Assembly (NCBI GenBank): GCA_905215835.1
Contig: CAJMRR010000004.1
Location: 1-30,177, forward strand
DNA length: 30,177 bases
Source of the DNA: an uncultured bacterium
Lineage (GTDB): Bacteria > Actinomycetota > Coriobacteriia > Coriobacteriales > Coriobacteriaceae
Direction: 5' to 3'
The position numbers and the translations under genes are program-made. The notes beneath the pieces are model-generated. The model was not told the origin of the DNA, did no database searches, and saw only the letters and a list, made by a program, of their open reading frames with translations. Below, in pieces: positions 1 through 6,945 of the stretch; within the stretch, counting starts at the first letter, position 1, and every line of letters begins with the position of its first letter.

Positions 1-486
1 AAGACCACACTCGTCGAGAAGGTCATTGCCGAGCTCACCCGCCGCGGTCTGCGCGTGGGTTCGCTCAAGCATCACGGGCATCACGGCTTCGATATCGATG
101 TGCCCGCTAAGGACACCTGGCGCCATCACCAGGCCGGATCCAAACACGTGGGGCTCATCTGCGCCACGCGCTGGGCGGAGTACGCCGACACGCGCGAGGA
201 GGACGAGATGCCCGCGCGCGAGCTGCTGTCGCGCTACAACGATGTCGACGTGGTGATCATCGAGGGCTACAAGACCGAGGGCTTCGACAACATCGTCGTC
301 GCGCGCTCCGGTGTCGACCGTCTGCGCGGCAAGAGCTCGCTCGACCTGGTCGACGGTCACACGCTGGCCCTTGCCTGCAACGAGGCCCTGGCACGTCAGG
401 CCTTCGACGCCGGCTTTGCGACCCGAGCCATCAACATCAACGACGCCCGAGCCATCTGCGACCTCATCCAAGACCACCTGGCCTAA
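1..486 (+). CDS. mobB: Molybdopterin-guanine dinucleotide biosynthesis protein B, 5' truncated
   Basis: The reading frame is open from base 1 and begins inside the Walker A loop (the first residues are KTTLVEKV), so the start codon and the usual leading hydrophobic strand with GxxGxGK lie outside the window. MobB is a small GTP-binding P-loop protein that assists MobA in attaching GMP to molybdopterin. Visible MobB features are the GSLKHHGHH segment after the first helix, the DTWRHHQAG segment that follows (family pattern DSxRHRxAG), and the VIIEGYK strand (family pattern xxxEGFK). The stop codon TAA (484-486) lies inside the left arm of the hairpin element that follows. An assignment to the wider MobB/YqeB-type P-loop group is the only alternative considered. 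Confidence in the family is high. Confidence 0.88.
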   Translation, partial: KTTLVEKVIAELTRRGLRVGSLKHHGHHGFDIDVPAKDTWRHHQAGSKHVGLICATRWAEYADTREEDEMPARELLSRYNDVDVVIIEGYKTEGFDNIVVARSGVDRLRGKSSLDLVDGHTLALACNEALARQAFDAGFATRAININDARAICDLIQDHLA

Positions 487-525
487 AACCTGCCAAAAAG
501 GGACAGGTTTATTTTGGCAGGTTTT
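485..525 (+). repeat. Palindromic element, set 1, arm type A (terminator-like)
   Basis: Two perfect 14-base arms, AAAACCTGCCAAAA (485-498) and its complement (512-525), enclose a 13-base loop, 499-511. The right arm ends in TTTT. On the minus strand the loop reads TAAACCTGTCCCT, which shares the CCTGNCCC core with the elements at 545, 2129, 3091, 8743 and 8769. It overlaps the mobB stop codon, so it probably also ends mobB transcription. Confidence 0.85.
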
Positions 526-544
526 ATCTGGGCAAACGTCATTT

Positions 545-577
545 CCACCACAAAGGGGCCAGGCACCTTTGTGGTGG
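545..577 (+). repeat. Palindromic element, set 1, arm type B (CCACCACAAAGG)
   Basis: Perfect 12-base arms (545-556 and 566-577) enclose the loop GGCCAGGCA, followed by TTTT. It is identical over 33 bases to the element at 2129-2161 and lies 20 bases after the arm type A element. It is probably a terminator as well as a dispersed repeat. Confidence 0.9.
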
Positions 578-673
578 TTTTGCTTTAGTAGATGTGTGGG
601 ACATGCCTTACAATCTACCAAGTAGTTCATGACGGGCGAAAAACGGAGAGAAGGGTCCTGATGCGTCCTTAAT

Positions 674-739
674 GTTTCATGCGGATAGATTGATTTGACA
701 GACGGTGGCGAATGCCCACCGTCCGCATTCGTATGAAAC
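674..739 (+). promoter_or_regulatory. Structured leader of the MFS gene with competing hairpins
   Basis: Directly before the ribosome binding site at 740-745, hairpin 1 pairs GACGGTGG (701-708) with CCACCGTC (716-723). Hairpin 2 pairs GAATGC (710-715) with GCATTC (725-730). They cannot form together, because each uses the other's loop. An outer pairing of GTTTCATGCGGA (674-685) with TCCGC and ATGAAAC (722-726, 733-739) encloses hairpin 1 but shares bases with it at its edge. The arrangement suggests switching or attenuation, but no ligand class is recognised. Confidence 0.4.
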
Positions 740-750
740 AAGGAGTCTCC

Positions 751-2031
751 ATGCTCGCCTCTCTTTTCTCAAAGCCTCAACCTTCGCTGTCCGTGCAGGC
801 CAAGCGTCTGGTGGCGATGCGCTTTCTCATCTACACCGGTTTTCAGACCAGCTACTTTATCGGCGTCATCGGAACGCTCACCTATGCAGACGATGCCTCG
901 GTCGTGGCGACATCGCTGGCCGTCCTGTTTATGAATGTATTTGTGATTCTGGGATCCTTTGCGGGTGGAGCGGCACTCGACGCCTGGGGCCCGCGACGCC
1001 ATTTCTTGCTGAGCATCGTGGGCACGCTGGCAACCGGCGCGGCAATCCTCGTTTTTGGCAGCGCGACCGGCATCGTCCTGCTCGGCGCGGTGCTCCTGGG
1101 CTTTGTGATGGGGTTCGCCCAGCCCATCGCCACATCCTATCCGGCCTACCTCACCGACGATCCTGTCGAGCTCAAAGACATCAACTCCGCCATCGCCATG
1201 TTTTCAAACGTGAGTATCATCGTTGGCCCCACGCTGGGCGGCTTTGTCGCGGCGGCTGCGTCGTCGCGCGCGGTGTTCGTGCTCATGATGCTCTTTACCG
1301 CACTGGCGCTCGTCGCCGGTTGGGGCTTTAGGCCGCAGACCAGCCATGTCGCCGGGCATGCGGATGCCGATTCGGCAGAAGAAGGGGAGCGTGCGGGACA
1401 AAGCTCCAACCCTAGCGCGTCCACCCGCGCAACCTTCGCGACCAGCATCAAGACAGTCTTTACCAACAGCGTCCTCGCTCTACTGTTCTGTATCATCTTT
1501 CTTTCGAACTTTGGCTATGGCGCCTTTGACCCGCTGGAGTCGTTCTTCTACCGCGATGTTCTGCATGTCGGTGTCGAATGGATGGGCTGGCTCTCGTCGG
1601 CCTGCGGCGTGGGCGCGGTGCTGGGCGCCGTCCTCGCGCTACGCTTGCCGCCGCACCTGGTCAACCTTAAAACGCTGCTCGTGGCGCTTATGTCCGTGGG
1701 CCTGGGAAGTTTGCTCTACGTGGGAACGCCGTACGTGGGCGTAGCCCTTGTCGGCCAGATTGCCCTGGGCGTGGCCTGGGGCGTCGTCAACCCGCTCCAC
1801 AACACGATCGTGCAAACGACGGCCCCGCTCGAGCAACTCGGCCGCGTGAACTCGGTCATGGGTTTTGGCAACATGTTTGCCGGCGTGGCCCCGCTGGCGA
1901 TTGCCCCGTGGCTGGCGGCGACGTTTGGCGTGCAGCAGACGCTCGTAGGGGCGGGCATGGTCGTGACGGCGGTTCCCGCGGCGTTGCTGCTGTTTGGACG
2001 CCGGCATTTTGATCGTGCCGCAAAGCAGTAA
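751..2031 (+). CDS. Major facilitator superfamily transporter
   Basis: This encodes a 426-residue polytopic membrane protein. Hydrophobic segments run through both halves, and a polar, low-complexity linker lies at about residues 194-230, where the central cytoplasmic loop of a 12-helix MFS protein is expected. The segment GGAALDAWGPRR after the second helix matches the MFS loop 2-3 signature (G-x3-D-x-x-G-x-R-R/K). The start at 751 is preferred because AAGGAG (740-745) lies 5 bases before it. The in-frame ATG at 712 sits inside the leader hairpins and has no good binding site. The substrate cannot be told from sequence; weak resemblance to macrolide-type efflux proteins is not enough for a name. 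Two hairpin elements follow the stop directly. Confidence 0.85.
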   Translation: MLASLFSKPQPSLSVQAKRLVAMRFLIYTGFQTSYFIGVIGTLTYADDASVVATSLAVLFMNVFVILGSFAGGAALDAWGPRRHFLLSIVGTLATGAAILVFGSATGIVLLGAVLLGFVMGFAQPIATSYPAYLTDDPVELKDINSAIAMFSNVSIIVGPTLGGFVAAAASSRAVFVLMMLFTALALVAGWGFRPQTSHVAGHADADSAEEGERAGQSSNPSASTRATFATSIKTVFTNSVLALLFCIIFLSNFGYGAFDPLESFFYRDVLHVGVEWMGWLSSACGVGAVLGAVLALRLPPHLVNLKTLLVALMSVGLGSLLYVGTPYVGVALVGQIALGVAWGVVNPLHNTIVQTTAPLEQLGRVNSVMGFGNMFAGVAPLAIAPWLAATFGVQQTLVGAGMVVTAVPAALLLFGRRHFDRAAKQ

Positions 2032-2096
2032 AAACCATCACAACATTCGTTGAAAATCGCGATTTTGCCGAAAAACGTCGAATGTTGTGATGGTTT
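2032..2096 (+). repeat. Palindromic element, set 2, arm type C
   Basis: Perfect 18-base arms (2032-2049 and 2079-2096) begin at the last base of the MFS stop region and enclose a 29-base loop. The loop has its own small palindrome, AAAATCGCGATTTT (2053-2066), and the motif CGAAAAACGTCG begins in it (2069-2080). That motif is shared, with two variable positions, by the elements at 10881 and 12083, whose arms are unrelated. Confidence 0.82.
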
Positions 2097-2128
2097 GCGC
2101 CCCGGGCCAGGCCATCCCGCGGGTTTGG

Positions 2129-2161
2129 CCACCACAAAGGGGCCAGGCACCTTTGTGGTGG
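2129..2161 (+). repeat. Palindromic element, set 1, arm type B
   Basis: It is identical to the copy at 545-577 (12-base arms, loop GGCCAGGCA) and is followed by TTTTT. As at the first site, it is the second of two hairpins placed after a stop codon. Its trailing sequence runs into a TTGACA box. Confidence 0.9.
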
Positions 2162-2169
2162 TTTTTGCT

Positions 2170-2200
2170 TTGACAGGCCGCGGCTGCGCCTTGGTATACC
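2170..2200 (+). promoter_or_regulatory. Candidate promoter of the HAD hydrolase gene
   Basis: A perfect -35 box TTGACA (2170-2175) is followed after 19 bases by TATACC (2195-2200). TGG before the -10 box gives an extended -10. The spacing is longer than ideal, which the extended -10 may offset. Transcription would start near 2206, about 50 bases before the ATG. Confidence 0.5.
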
Positions 2201-2255
2201 ATGTACGCCGTTCACGAATACACCCCACACCGCCGCGCAACCCAGAAAGGCCCCC

Positions 2256-3077
2256 ATGGACACCACCTTCAGCCACATCAAAGCCGTGTTCTGCGATATC
2301 GACGGCACGCTGCTCACGAGCCAGCACACGGTGTCCCCGCGCACCGTGGCGGCGATCCGCGCCCTGCGCGAGCGCGGCGTGCTCTTTGGCCTGTGCACCG
2401 GGCGCGACGCCCATGCGACCGAGGCCATGTACGAGCTCTGGGGCATCGAAGGCCTGGTGGACGTGCTCGTGGGCTGCGGTGGCGCCGAAGTCATCGACCG
2501 CGCGCACGACATCAACGAGCTGAGCTATCCGCTGCCGGGCGAGACCATCGCGCGCATCTGCAAGCACATGGCGGACCTTCCGGCAACGCCCGTCTGCCCC
2601 CGAGACGGCGTGTTCTACGTGCCCGAGAGCAACGCGTGCGTCGAGCACCTGTCGCGCGTCGATGGCGTGCCCTACCAGGTGGTCGATTTTGCCGAGTTCT
2701 TGCGCGAGCCGCAGCCCAAGGTGATGTTTACCATGGCGCCCGAGGTAATGCCGCGGGTGATTGAGCGGGCGTCGACGTTTGCCGATGACACTGTTAAGGC
2801 GGCGGCTCTGCAAACCACGCAGCGGCTCTACGAGTTTATGGATCCGCGCGTGTCCAAGACGCGCGGCCTTGTGCGCGTGGCGGAGCTCAACGACATGGAG
2901 CTCCAGGACATCTGCGTGTTTGGCGATGCGGACAACGACACCTGCATGGTGGCTGACGCCGGCGTGGGTGTGGCCATGGCAAACGGCAGCGATGCCACCC
3001 GTGCCGCCGCCGACTTTGTAACCGCGAGCAACGACAAAGACGGCATCGCGATCTTTATCGAGGAACATCTGCTGTAG
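2256..3077 (+). CDS. Cof-type HAD superfamily phosphatase
   Basis: This encodes a 273-residue protein with the full set of HAD motifs for the Cof (type IIB cap) subfamily. Motif I is D14-I-D16-G-T, where D14 is the expected nucleophile and D16 the acid/base. Motif II is T48-G-R. Motif IV is G223-D224-A-D-N-D228, which binds magnesium. Members are soluble, magnesium-dependent phosphatases acting on sugar phosphates, nucleotides or cofactors, and the substrate is not predictable here. AAAGG at about 2245 precedes the ATG at a normal distance. The gene stands alone between its own promoter and a hairpin element. Confidence 0.92.
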   Translation: MDTTFSHIKAVFCDIDGTLLTSQHTVSPRTVAAIRALRERGVLFGLCTGRDAHATEAMYELWGIEGLVDVLVGCGGAEVIDRAHDINELSYPLPGETIARICKHMADLPATPVCPRDGVFYVPESNACVEHLSRVDGVPYQVVDFAEFLREPQPKVMFTMAPEVMPRVIERASTFADDTVKAAALQTTQRLYEFMDPRVSKTRGLVRVAELNDMELQDICVFGDADNDTCMVADAGVGVAMANGSDATRAAADFVTASNDKDGIAIFIEEHLL

Positions 3078-3090
3078 CGCCGGGGGAGAA

Positions 3091-3123
3091 CCACCACAAA
3101 GGGAGCAGGCGCCTTTGCGGTGG
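3091..3123 (+). repeat. Palindromic element, set 1, arm type B, diverged copy
   Basis: The left arm CCACCACAAAGG (3091-3102) is intact and the right arm has one change (CCTTTGCGGTGG). The loop GAGCAGGCG has drifted from GGCCAGGCA. It lacks the trailing T run, so it looks like a decayed copy. Confidence 0.75.
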
Positions 3124-3582
3124 CCTCAGGCGATTTGGGCGAATTGATGCCTAAAAACTGCGCGCAAATTCAAATTTGGTTGTATGAACATCATGCTTCT
3201 AACTACCGATGGGTTAAAGATATTCCCATCAATTTGGTAGTCTATTCCTCCCGGTTAATGACCTACCGCTCACGGTCGATTTTCGACCGTTCACAGGATG
3301 TTTACTCTTGAGCAAAATGTTGTGCAAATAAATTAAATGCTATTAAAAAAATGATAACTGGCTTAATTACCAGTAGAAATAGATATTTCAAAGCGAATAA
3401 ACGAAGGTTAATCCGAGCAAATGTCAAGAGAATTGAAAATTCGCTACAAAACTATCGGTATTTTTGCTTAGATGTTCAAACAATCGTTACAATATGTACT
3501 ATAAGTGTGTGCAATTACAGGTTGCGCAGATACGTTTGATAGGGAAAGAGCAAGATCGCGGTCTCTTGGGGAGGAGACATCG
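3124..3582 (+). promoter_or_regulatory. AT-rich regulatory leader of the surface operon
   Basis: This 459-base stretch has no convincing gene and is visibly richer in A and T than its surroundings. It contains a hairpin, ACTACC-GATGGG (3202-3213) pairing with CCCATC and GGTAGT (3225-3230, 3236-3241), and a perfect 8 bp palindrome, ACGGTCGA/TCGACCGT (3272-3290), that could be an operator. A candidate promoter is TTGCTT (3464-3469), an 18-base spacer and TACAAT (3488-3493), with GGAGGAG (3569-3575) as ribosome binding site. This suggests a controlled or horizontally acquired surface operon. Confidence 0.5.
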
Positions 3583-6500
3583 ATGAAAGCGAATTCAGAC
3601 AAATCTAAGCAGAGTAATAAAGCGACGCGCCGTGTACTGGCAGGCGTTTTGTGCGGAGCATCCGTTTTGAGCCTGGTGCTGTCGCTCGTCATGCCCCCGA
3701 TCTCGCAGGCCATTGCCAACGATGGTCAGGCGGGTGCAGCCGAGGAAACTGTGATGGGGGATTCCTCAAGTGAGCCCACTGATGCAGTCAACGCTGCCGG
3801 GGATGCCGAAAAGCTGAATAGCGGCGAGATTGAGGGTGGCGCGAGCGAAGACGCCGCTGCCGCAGGCCTGCCGTCCGACGACACGAAGGTCGAGGGTGAC
3901 ACGCAGCCTTCCGACGCACAGCCTGCGGATGATGAAAATAACGATGAAAACGCTCCTGCCACCGTCAGTGCCGATGACTCCAAGGTAAGCGGCGATGTTG
4001 CTGAGGCATTTATCAATGGCGGCAAGTTCCAACTGACGGGTCCTGCCCATTCGAATCGGCAGATTGCCATCAACAAAGACACCACCATCGATCTTAACGG
4101 CAACATGCTTTACAACGACGCCGGCGTCTACAACGACGTCGGCGCCCCAGACTCCTTCTTTGTGGTCGAAAACGGAGCCACACTCACTATCGAGGATTTA
4201 AGCAAAAAAACAAAGGATGTACCAAACCCGGTCGATACGGCCAATACGCCGGCGGGTCAGCCTGCGAGTATGGAGTGGAAAAAGGGAAGCGGCTCTAATA
4301 ACGGCACTCCTGAGAGTCTTACTTACTATGAGACTAAGAGCACGCCCAATACAGACGAACCTGGCACCACCGAGACTACGTACGAGCATGTTGTTACGGG
4401 CTTTGGCGCTATCGATGCGGCGTCGGAAAGCGGTTCCGTAAAGTATGTGGTCAACGTTAAAGCGGGCGGCATACTCAATCTCAAGGGCGGCATGATTACC
4501 ACGGCTGCCAACCTGAGTAACGACGGTCATGTGATTTATTCCGGGGGTACGGTCAAAATCGAAGGCGGTTACGTCACCAACGGCAACGGCGGTGGCTGGG
4601 GCGGTGGCCTGTGCATAGCAGGCACGAATCCCAAACTCGAAATGACAGGCGGTGTGGTCGCGGGAAACAAGGCGGCTGCTGGCGGCGGCATCTTTGCTGA
4701 CTTTGGAGCCACCCTGAATCTTGCAGGCGGAGTTATCTCTGGCAATGCTACGTATGGATATGCTATCAACAATGGTTTAAACACTGACGGGGGCGGCTAC
4801 GGCGGCGGCGTTTATACCAAGGGCACAAACGTTACCATTAGCGGCTCCGCCTGTATAACTAACAACCAAGCCAACGCTTACATCAGTGATGGCAATCTGT
4901 CCAACAATGGTCTGCTCGGCGGCGGCGGCATTGCATGTACGTACGGTGGCAAGCTCAGCTTAGAGGGCGGCTTCGTTACGGCTAACTATTCCAAAGAGGC
5001 TGGCGGCGGTATCTACGCTGGTTTTTACAATGGGTCCATCGGGTTTGAAATGACTGGCGGTACGATTGCCGGCAACAAATCTGTAAACGCTGAGGGCGGT
5101 GGTCTCCGTATTTCCACCGGTACTACCGGCGATATTGGGACTAAGCCGGGCACGTCCAACAAGATTTACATCACCAACAACAAGACCATGACGGGTGAGA
5201 GCCGCGGTGGCGACTGGGGTGGCGGAGGCGTCTTTATCCAGCAGGGCGGCAAGCTCAACATCGTAAAGACGCTGATCACTAATAATGAGGCCGGCGGCTG
5301 GGGCGGCGGCGTTGGTGCGTGCCCTACGGGCGAGACGATCGTCTCGCACTCAAATGGTGCCGCAATCTACAACAATTCGGATCATGGTGAGCACGTCTCC
5401 GCCAAAGGTCATGATAAGGATCTGGACAGCAACACTAACTACATTACCAAAGACTTCAAAGATGCCGGTCACAAGGATTTCTTCCTCGTGCGCAAGGATG
5501 ACAGCAATAAGACGGTTGCAGTTGTGCTCGGCAAGATGCTCGGCGGCGGCTCAGCTGGCTGGAAGGGCACCTGCGATCGCCAGAAGATCACCATCGATCC
5601 TAATGGCGGCGCCGAGGCCAAGTTCATGTTCGGTTTGGAGGCCCATCCGAATGAAGAGGCCGTAAAAAAGGCGAAATTGGCAGCTACGACCATCATCAGT
5701 GGTAACTACTCCTACACCCACGGTGGCGGCATTATGACCAACGGCGACCTCACCGTCGGCGAAGTCAGTGATTTGAGCGTTTATCCGAACATGACGCTCA
5801 ACGCTACCAAGGTGCTTGTAGATGCAGGCGGAGAGCTGCAAAAGCTTGATGGACACGGGTACAAGTTTAAGCTGCTCCGCAAGGATGGCCCCACTGAGCC
5901 TTCTTGGAAAGAGGACGGTACATTAGATATGGGCGAGTGCAGTGTTGCGGGCAAGGCGCCTGTTGATCAAACAAGCGGCCATATCACCTTCGACTCTGGC
6001 AAGGACTATTCTTCGGGACAATACGTTTTCTATCTAGTTGAGGAACCCATCAGCGGCGAAAACGAATTGAATACCAAATTCGATGAAACCATTTACAAGA
6101 TCGTGGTAAAAGTTGGTGACATACCATACAAAACCGACCAACTCATGCAGATTCCTATTAATTATTACACGGTAGAAGGAGTAACCGTTTCTAAAAAGGC
6201 AGAGAAGGATAACGTCTTCAAACCACTTTATTCTGATTCCGGAGACTATTCCGTTAGGTACTCAGAGGACAACACAACGGCTACGGTTACTATCGGCAAC
6301 GATGATAAGCCGACCTTTACCAACAAAATTGAGCCCTATAACTCTCTTGGTTCCTGGACGCCTGCGGCAACTAAGGTCGTTAAGGGCGGCGAGATGAAGG
6401 AGTTTACGCTCGAGTTTGCGGATAACGAGGAGTTCGATAATGCCAGGAGGGTTAAGACCAAAGCCGGCGGCGTCGAGCCTCAGAAGCTTTATTTCCCCAA

Positions 6501-6945
6501 TATTGAGTACAACCTTGACGACTTGAAACAGGGGGATTCTGGTGATCCGGGTCGTGGCGCTTGCAAAGACTTCAAGTACTACGTGCGTGAGAGTACAGAG
6601 GTTTCGCTGTTCTCGAACTATACGTACGACAAGTCGGTCTATCGATTTGATGTCAGGATGAAGGACAATGAAGAAGGTAAAATCGAACCCGAGATAGTGA
6701 CCTTTACCAAAATCAAGGACGCTCACGGTGATCCTATCGCCGACTCGAAGCCCATTAACTTTGACAGTACCAAGCCCAAGTCCACCCCCACCTTCACCAA
6801 CACCTACTCAACCTCTTTGCCCCTTTCTGGTATGTCGGGCGTCACTCTGACGTACCTTGCCGGCGCGGCGGTGCTTTGCGCTGCTGCGGCCTGGATGCAC
6901 ATTCGTCGCAAGGCGAATGCGAAGGGAGGCGAGCGTCGTGAATAA
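3583..6945 (+). CDS. Large cell-wall-anchored adhesin with beta-helix and pilin-like domains
   Basis: The product has 1120 residues. A signal peptide (about residues 1-46) carries basic residues before a hydrophobic core, followed by an acidic low-complexity stretch to about residue 140. About residues 140-735 carry repeated glycine-rich turns (GGGIFA, GGGVYTKG, GGGIYAG) alternating with short beta strands, as in right-handed beta-helix or Pmp-type adhesins. About residues 740-920 and 921-1075 look like two FctA/Spy0128-type pilin domains with YxVEE and PTFTN motifs, which in that family form isopeptide bonds. The C-terminus has the sortase signal LPLSG (1079-1083), a membrane segment and the tail RRK. 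It is probably the tip or ancillary subunit of a pilus, or an adhesin. The start at 3583 follows GGAGGAG. Base usage is less GC-biased than in the next gene. Confidence 0.85.
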   Translation: MKANSDKSKQSNKATRRVLAGVLCGASVLSLVLSLVMPPISQAIANDGQAGAAEETVMGDSSSEPTDAVNAAGDAEKLNSGEIEGGASEDAAAAGLPSDDTKVEGDTQPSDAQPADDENNDENAPATVSADDSKVSGDVAEAFINGGKFQLTGPAHSNRQIAINKDTTIDLNGNMLYNDAGVYNDVGAPDSFFVVENGATLTIEDLSKKTKDVPNPVDTANTPAGQPASMEWKKGSGSNNGTPESLTYYETKSTPNTDEPGTTETTYEHVVTGFGAIDAASESGSVKYVVNVKAGGILNLKGGMITTAANLSNDGHVIYSGGTVKIEGGYVTNGNGGGWGGGLCIAGTNPKLEMTGGVVAGNKAAAGGGIFADFGATLNLAGGVISGNATYGYAINNGLNTDGGGYGGGVYTKGTNVTISGSACITNNQANAYISDGNLSNNGLLGGGGIACTYGGKLSLEGGFVTANYSKEAGGGIYAGFYNGSIGFEMTGGTIAGNKSVNAEGGGLRISTGTTGDIGTKPGTSNKIYITNNKTMTGESRGGDWGGGGVFIQQGGKLNIVKTLITNNEAGGWGGGVGACPTGETIVSHSNGAAIYNNSDHGEHVSAKGHDKDLDSNTNYITKDFKDAGHKDFFLVRKDDSNKTVAVVLGKMLGGGSAGWKGTCDRQKITIDPNGGAEAKFMFGLEAHPNEEAVKKAKLAATTIISGNYSYTHGGGIMTNGDLTVGEVSDLSVYPNMTLNATKVLVDAGGELQKLDGHGYKFKLLRKDGPTEPSWKEDGTLDMGECSVAGKAPVDQTSGHITFDSGKDYSSGQYVFYLVEEPISGENELNTKFDETIYKIVVKVGDIPYKTDQLMQIPINYYTVEGVTVSKKAEKDNVFKPLYSDSGDYSVRYSEDNTTATVTIGNDDKPTFTNKIEPYNSLGSWTPAATKVVKGGEMKEFTLEFADNEEFDNARRVKTKAGGVEPQKLYFPNIEYNLDDLKQGDSGDPGRGACKDFKYYVRESTEVSLFSNYTYDKSVYRFDVRMKDNEEGKIEPEIVTFTKIKDAHGDPIADSKPINFDSTKPKSTPTFTNTYSTSLPLSGMSGVTLTYLAGAAVLCAAAAWMHIRRKANAKGGERRE

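Noticed and set aside
485..581. A CRISPR array
   Set aside because: The repeats are single hairpins placed after genes, with differing arms and no regular spacers.
629..645. GCGAAAAACGG as another copy of the set 2 core
   Set aside because: It lacks the second half of the core and no self-complementary arms surround it.
1716..3068. Long minus-strand open frame across the MFS and HAD genes
   Set aside because: It is an antisense shadow of two well supported genes, is rich in H, R and A as GC-rich antisense frames are, and crosses two hairpin elements.
3583..6945. Glycine-rich repeats in the adhesin as a tandem DNA repeat or phase-variable tract
   Set aside because: The similarity is at the level of short protein turns; the DNA units differ in length and sequence and no homopolymer or short tandem repeat suited to slippage was seen.
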